In this document: positions 61,620 to 64,000 of the stretch, piece after piece
How the letters are laid out: each line of letters begins with the position of its first letter
Position numbering within the stretch: the first letter of the stretch is position 1
Assembly: GCA_039621445.1 (NCBI GenBank)
Contig: CP154956.1
Coordinates: forward strand, 28,836,667-28,900,666
From: Euglena gracilis
Lineage: Eukaryota > Euglenida > Euglenophyceae > Euglenales
Direction of reading: 5' to 3'
Length of the DNA: 64,000 bases
Program-made: the position numbers and the translations under genes
The notes under the pieces: model-generated
What the model was told of the DNA's origin: nothing
Database searches by the model: none
The model's input: the letters and a program-made list of their open reading frames with translations, nothing else

Positions 61620-62777
61620 TTGGCAATGTCACAGTTGGTCCTATGTTGCTTTGAACTGAACCCTGTGCCGTGGGTCCTCCCGGGATTTTTCAAAAAAAAA
61701 ACGTGTCACGTCAAATCAATGATGTAACACATGTGAATTCAGTTTTCCATGAAATCAAGTGGAATCGCGGAAATAGTGCAAAACGCGACTCCCAATCAGA
61801 AGCTTCCTGGGGCTCTAATGACATTGCGACATTGTCACGACATCAGTGACATTGCGGAAATCCAAGTTTGGGGGGGTTTCTGTTTTAGCCCCCTTTTGCA
61901 CACCGAAATAAACCATCGGCCCTTTGCACCGGGTGCATTGAGAGAGCCATTTTGAAACATTCATGTCCCAACCCTCTCTCCAAATGTAAGAATTCAAACT
62001 TGTGTGCTTGCAATATTCAGGGGGCTTGAACGTGTGCAGGTGCTTGGGGGGAGGGGGCTGCTATTTGGATTTTTAGCGAAACCTTCAGGGTGGGGGTTTC
62101 TATTTGGCCATGTTTACGGAATGCAAGCCGTTTGACATAAAAGGATGAAGGATCACGTTCAGCGAAGTCTTTCTGTGAACCATAAAATCATTCTCTCGCC
62201 TTTCAAGCAAAAGCAAAAAAAAAAGTAATTATTATGTCACAGACGGGCAGTGTTTTGTTGTTGTTTTTTTGCTGCAATTGGGCCGTCCTGCAAATCTCCA
62301 ATCTCATTGTTGTGGCATGATTTGTACACCACAACTTTGGTTTTTTGCAACATGCTCGCATGATGACATGATAGCCCTGAGCACACCCTGGTGAAGTTGT
62401 CACTTTCAGGGAAGTTGTCACTTTGGCTGCTTGGTGGTTCAATTCGTTTCGGCATTAACAGGCCAATCTGCGTCATTTCAGCTTGTGCCAGGGCAGGGTT
62501 TTTTTTTTGAAGGTTGGAAATCCCCCCAGGGTCTTGTGGATCGGTCCCCCGCCGGAGGCAGGATTTTGGCCTTTTTTGCCCTTTTTTTTCCGGCATGAAG
62601 CCGAAGTTTTCCATTGCATTTTCATTCTGAACATGACAGAAAATTGAGTTCTCGCTCTCAGGAAAACTCATTTTTCCTTGAGGGGAATATTAGCTAGGGG
62701 AATAATATTTGGGGTGACTATTTTTGGGGGGAAATTCATCTGGGTCCCCAATATTGAACAGAATTGAACTTGCGTTT

Positions 62778-62780
<3 letters not shown>
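61620..62780. other. AT-richer stretch, no gene recognised
   Basis: CAGCACATTGCGACATTGTC-like ATTGCGG words at 61820-61860; otherwise no repeats shared in the window and no exon-like segment. Confidence 0.35.

Positions 62781-62811
<31 letters not shown>
62781..62811. repeat. (GT)n microsatellite, 31 bp
   Basis: Uninterrupted GT repeat. Confidence 0.97.
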
Positions 62812-62813
<2 letters not shown>

Positions 62814-63003
62814 TTTTGCCTCGCGTTTTTCAAGGGGTCCATGTTGCGTTCTCCCCTATTGACTGGCTGATTGAACTGGCTGATTTGTTAGCTAACGGCC
62901 AGGTGACGGCCGGTGGGAGTACGCTGAATTCATGTCCCTTGAAACGCCCCGGTCTTTCCTCCCGCCCCCCCCCCCCTTTCTTTGTCCACCCCGCCCGCCG
63001 GAG

Positions 63004-63130
63004 CTGTTCGCGTACTTCACGGTGGTGGTGCTGTACCTCCTCACCCAGACGCTGCACTGCTACACGCTGTACCTCTACACGATGTACGTCCACCTCGGCG
63101 GCATCCTGATCGACGTCTACCATCGCACCA
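63004..63130 (+). CDS. GC-rich membrane exon, VVVLYLLTQTLHCYTLYLYTM
   Basis: A long pyrimidine tract and CCGGAG lead into LFAYFTVVVLYLLTQTLH, CYTLYLYTMYVHLGGILI, DVYHRTND. At least one, probably two, membrane helices. Together with the 58.2 and 58.6 kb exons it points to a multi-pass membrane protein. Confidence 0.55.
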
Positions 63131-63350
63131 ATGACCTGGCCGCGGCCGGCTCAGCCCGCTCCTGTGTTGCTGAGGAGCGCTGGCGGTGGCGGGATACCAG
63201 CAATAGAGCAACGTTCTGGTTCACCTGTGGACACCAAACAGCCCTTTGTGGCTCACAAAGTCTGTTTTGAACTGCGCTCGCCTGGCCCACGTGTCGGCGT
63301 CCCCCCTCATGCGCCAGCAGGGCCGAGGCGGCTGCGCTGCGACGGAGGCG

Positions 63351-63430
63351 GAGGTGGACCAGACCTTCATGCCCGGGGACTTCGAGGTGTCGTGGCCCGA
63401 GCTGCAGTTCATCCTGGACCGCGCGGAGCG
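63351..63430 (+). CDS. GC-rich exon, FMPGDFEVSWPELQFILDRAE
   Basis: EVDQTFMPGDFEVSWPEL then QFILDRAERW; G/C third positions; GTTGGC after GAGC is a candidate donor. Confidence 0.48.
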
Positions 63431-63505
63431 TTGGCGCGGCGCTGCTGGGCCCCGTGTCGCCCTGTGGGATGCGTCGAGGACCACTGCCCTGCCCCCTTCT
63501 CCCAG

Positions 63506-63682
63506 GGACAGCCGTCCCGTGGCACGCGGCGCCACGGCGCCCTTCCCAACGGGGAGCGGCGGAAGACCCTCGCGGAGGAGATCATCACAACCGACGCGGA
63601 GGACCCGGACTTCTACGAGGTGCAGGTGCGCATCGCCATCTACACCCTGGACGCGCCGGACCCCGCCCCGCGCCGTGCCGCC
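63506..63682 (+). CDS. GC-rich exon, DPDFYEVQVRIAIYTLDAPD
   Basis: Bounded by CCTTCTCCCAG and GTACCC. Encodes GQPSRGTRRHGALPNGER, RKTLAEEIITTDAEDPDF, YEVQVRIAIYTLDAPDPAP. The YEVQVRIAIYTLD stretch is beta-strand like. 59 codons in one frame with almost all third positions G or C. Confidence 0.58.
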
Positions 63683-63856
63683 GGTACCCCAAACCCCCAG
63701 GTGAGGGGGGCAGCTTTGGGGGTGTGGGAGGTATGAAAGCCCATTCCCAGCCCCCCCCCCTCCACCAGAAAAGCTAGCTAGTCAGCGTGGGAAAAGACCC
63801 TCAGTGGAGCCCCGCGGTCCCCCACGGCGGGGCCCCCCAGCCGCCCCGGCCCGCAG

Positions 63857-63990
63857 CCGCGCACTCTCTTCCGGGAGTTCTACGCGCTGAGCCACGGCGC
63901 CATCATTGAGGCCATCGCCCGGGGCTGGCCCAACCGCGCTGCCTCCCTGGCCGTCCACCCCATCACCCTTGCCCCCCCCCAGGGTTCGAT
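63857..63990 (+). CDS. GC-rich exon at window end, LFREFYALSHGAIIEAIARG
   Basis: After CGGCCCGCAG: PRTLFREFYALSHGAIIE then AIARGWPNRAASLAV. A 34-nt intron (GTCCAC to CCCCCCCAG) could follow CTGGCC, leading to GGTTCGATG and the window end. Incomplete. Confidence 0.5.
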
Positions 63991-64000
63991 GTAAGGTGTG

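Overview
The window looks like nuclear DNA of a repeat-rich unicellular eukaryote, probably an alga. Coding sequence is split by GT-AG introns, there are no bacterial-style operons, and one gene encodes a bacterial/plastid-type beta-ketoacyl-ACP synthase. Homopolymer runs of C and G (often 8-30 bases, one of 55) punctuate almost everything outside exons. I cannot name the species.

Layout. 0-2.4 kb: minus-strand beta-ketoacyl-ACP synthase exons, with a 1.8 kb repeat-filled intron. 2.4-11 kb: nested palindromes, a 32-bp tandem array, a perfect 43-bp-arm inverted repeat and a MITE with an 8-bp target duplication. 11.0-11.5 kb: a compact three-exon gene for a 124-residue protein with two membrane segments. 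13.4-13.6 kb: a hydrophobic terminal exon. 16.4-18.4 kb: a decayed tyrosine-recombinase (Crypton-like) gene and a PHD-like zinc finger, separated by a MITE. 18.4-27 kb: a segmental duplication family built around CGGTGAA/TTCACCG palindromes, with later insertions. 28.2-29.9 kb: a word-repeat array, a 99-bp MITE with an empty site elsewhere in the window, and a pogo/Tigger-like DD35D transposase gene with a C-terminal zinc finger. 30-48 kb: mostly repeats and scattered candidate exons. 48-64 kb: many GC-rich exon islands on the plus strand, several hydrophobic or coiled-coil, from one or more large genes I do not recognise, interrupted by MITEs, (CA)n tracts and a Tc1-like element that carries a small Cys-rich ORF.

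The most striking theme is inverted-repeat DNA. Many short element families have perfectly matched arms whose sequence differs from copy to copy, with the change mirrored in both arms. Comparison of internal duplicates gives empty sites for several insertions. Where introns can be resolved by frame they are very short (40-49 nt). The annotation rests on reading frame, splice motifs and remembered family motifs; no database search was possible.
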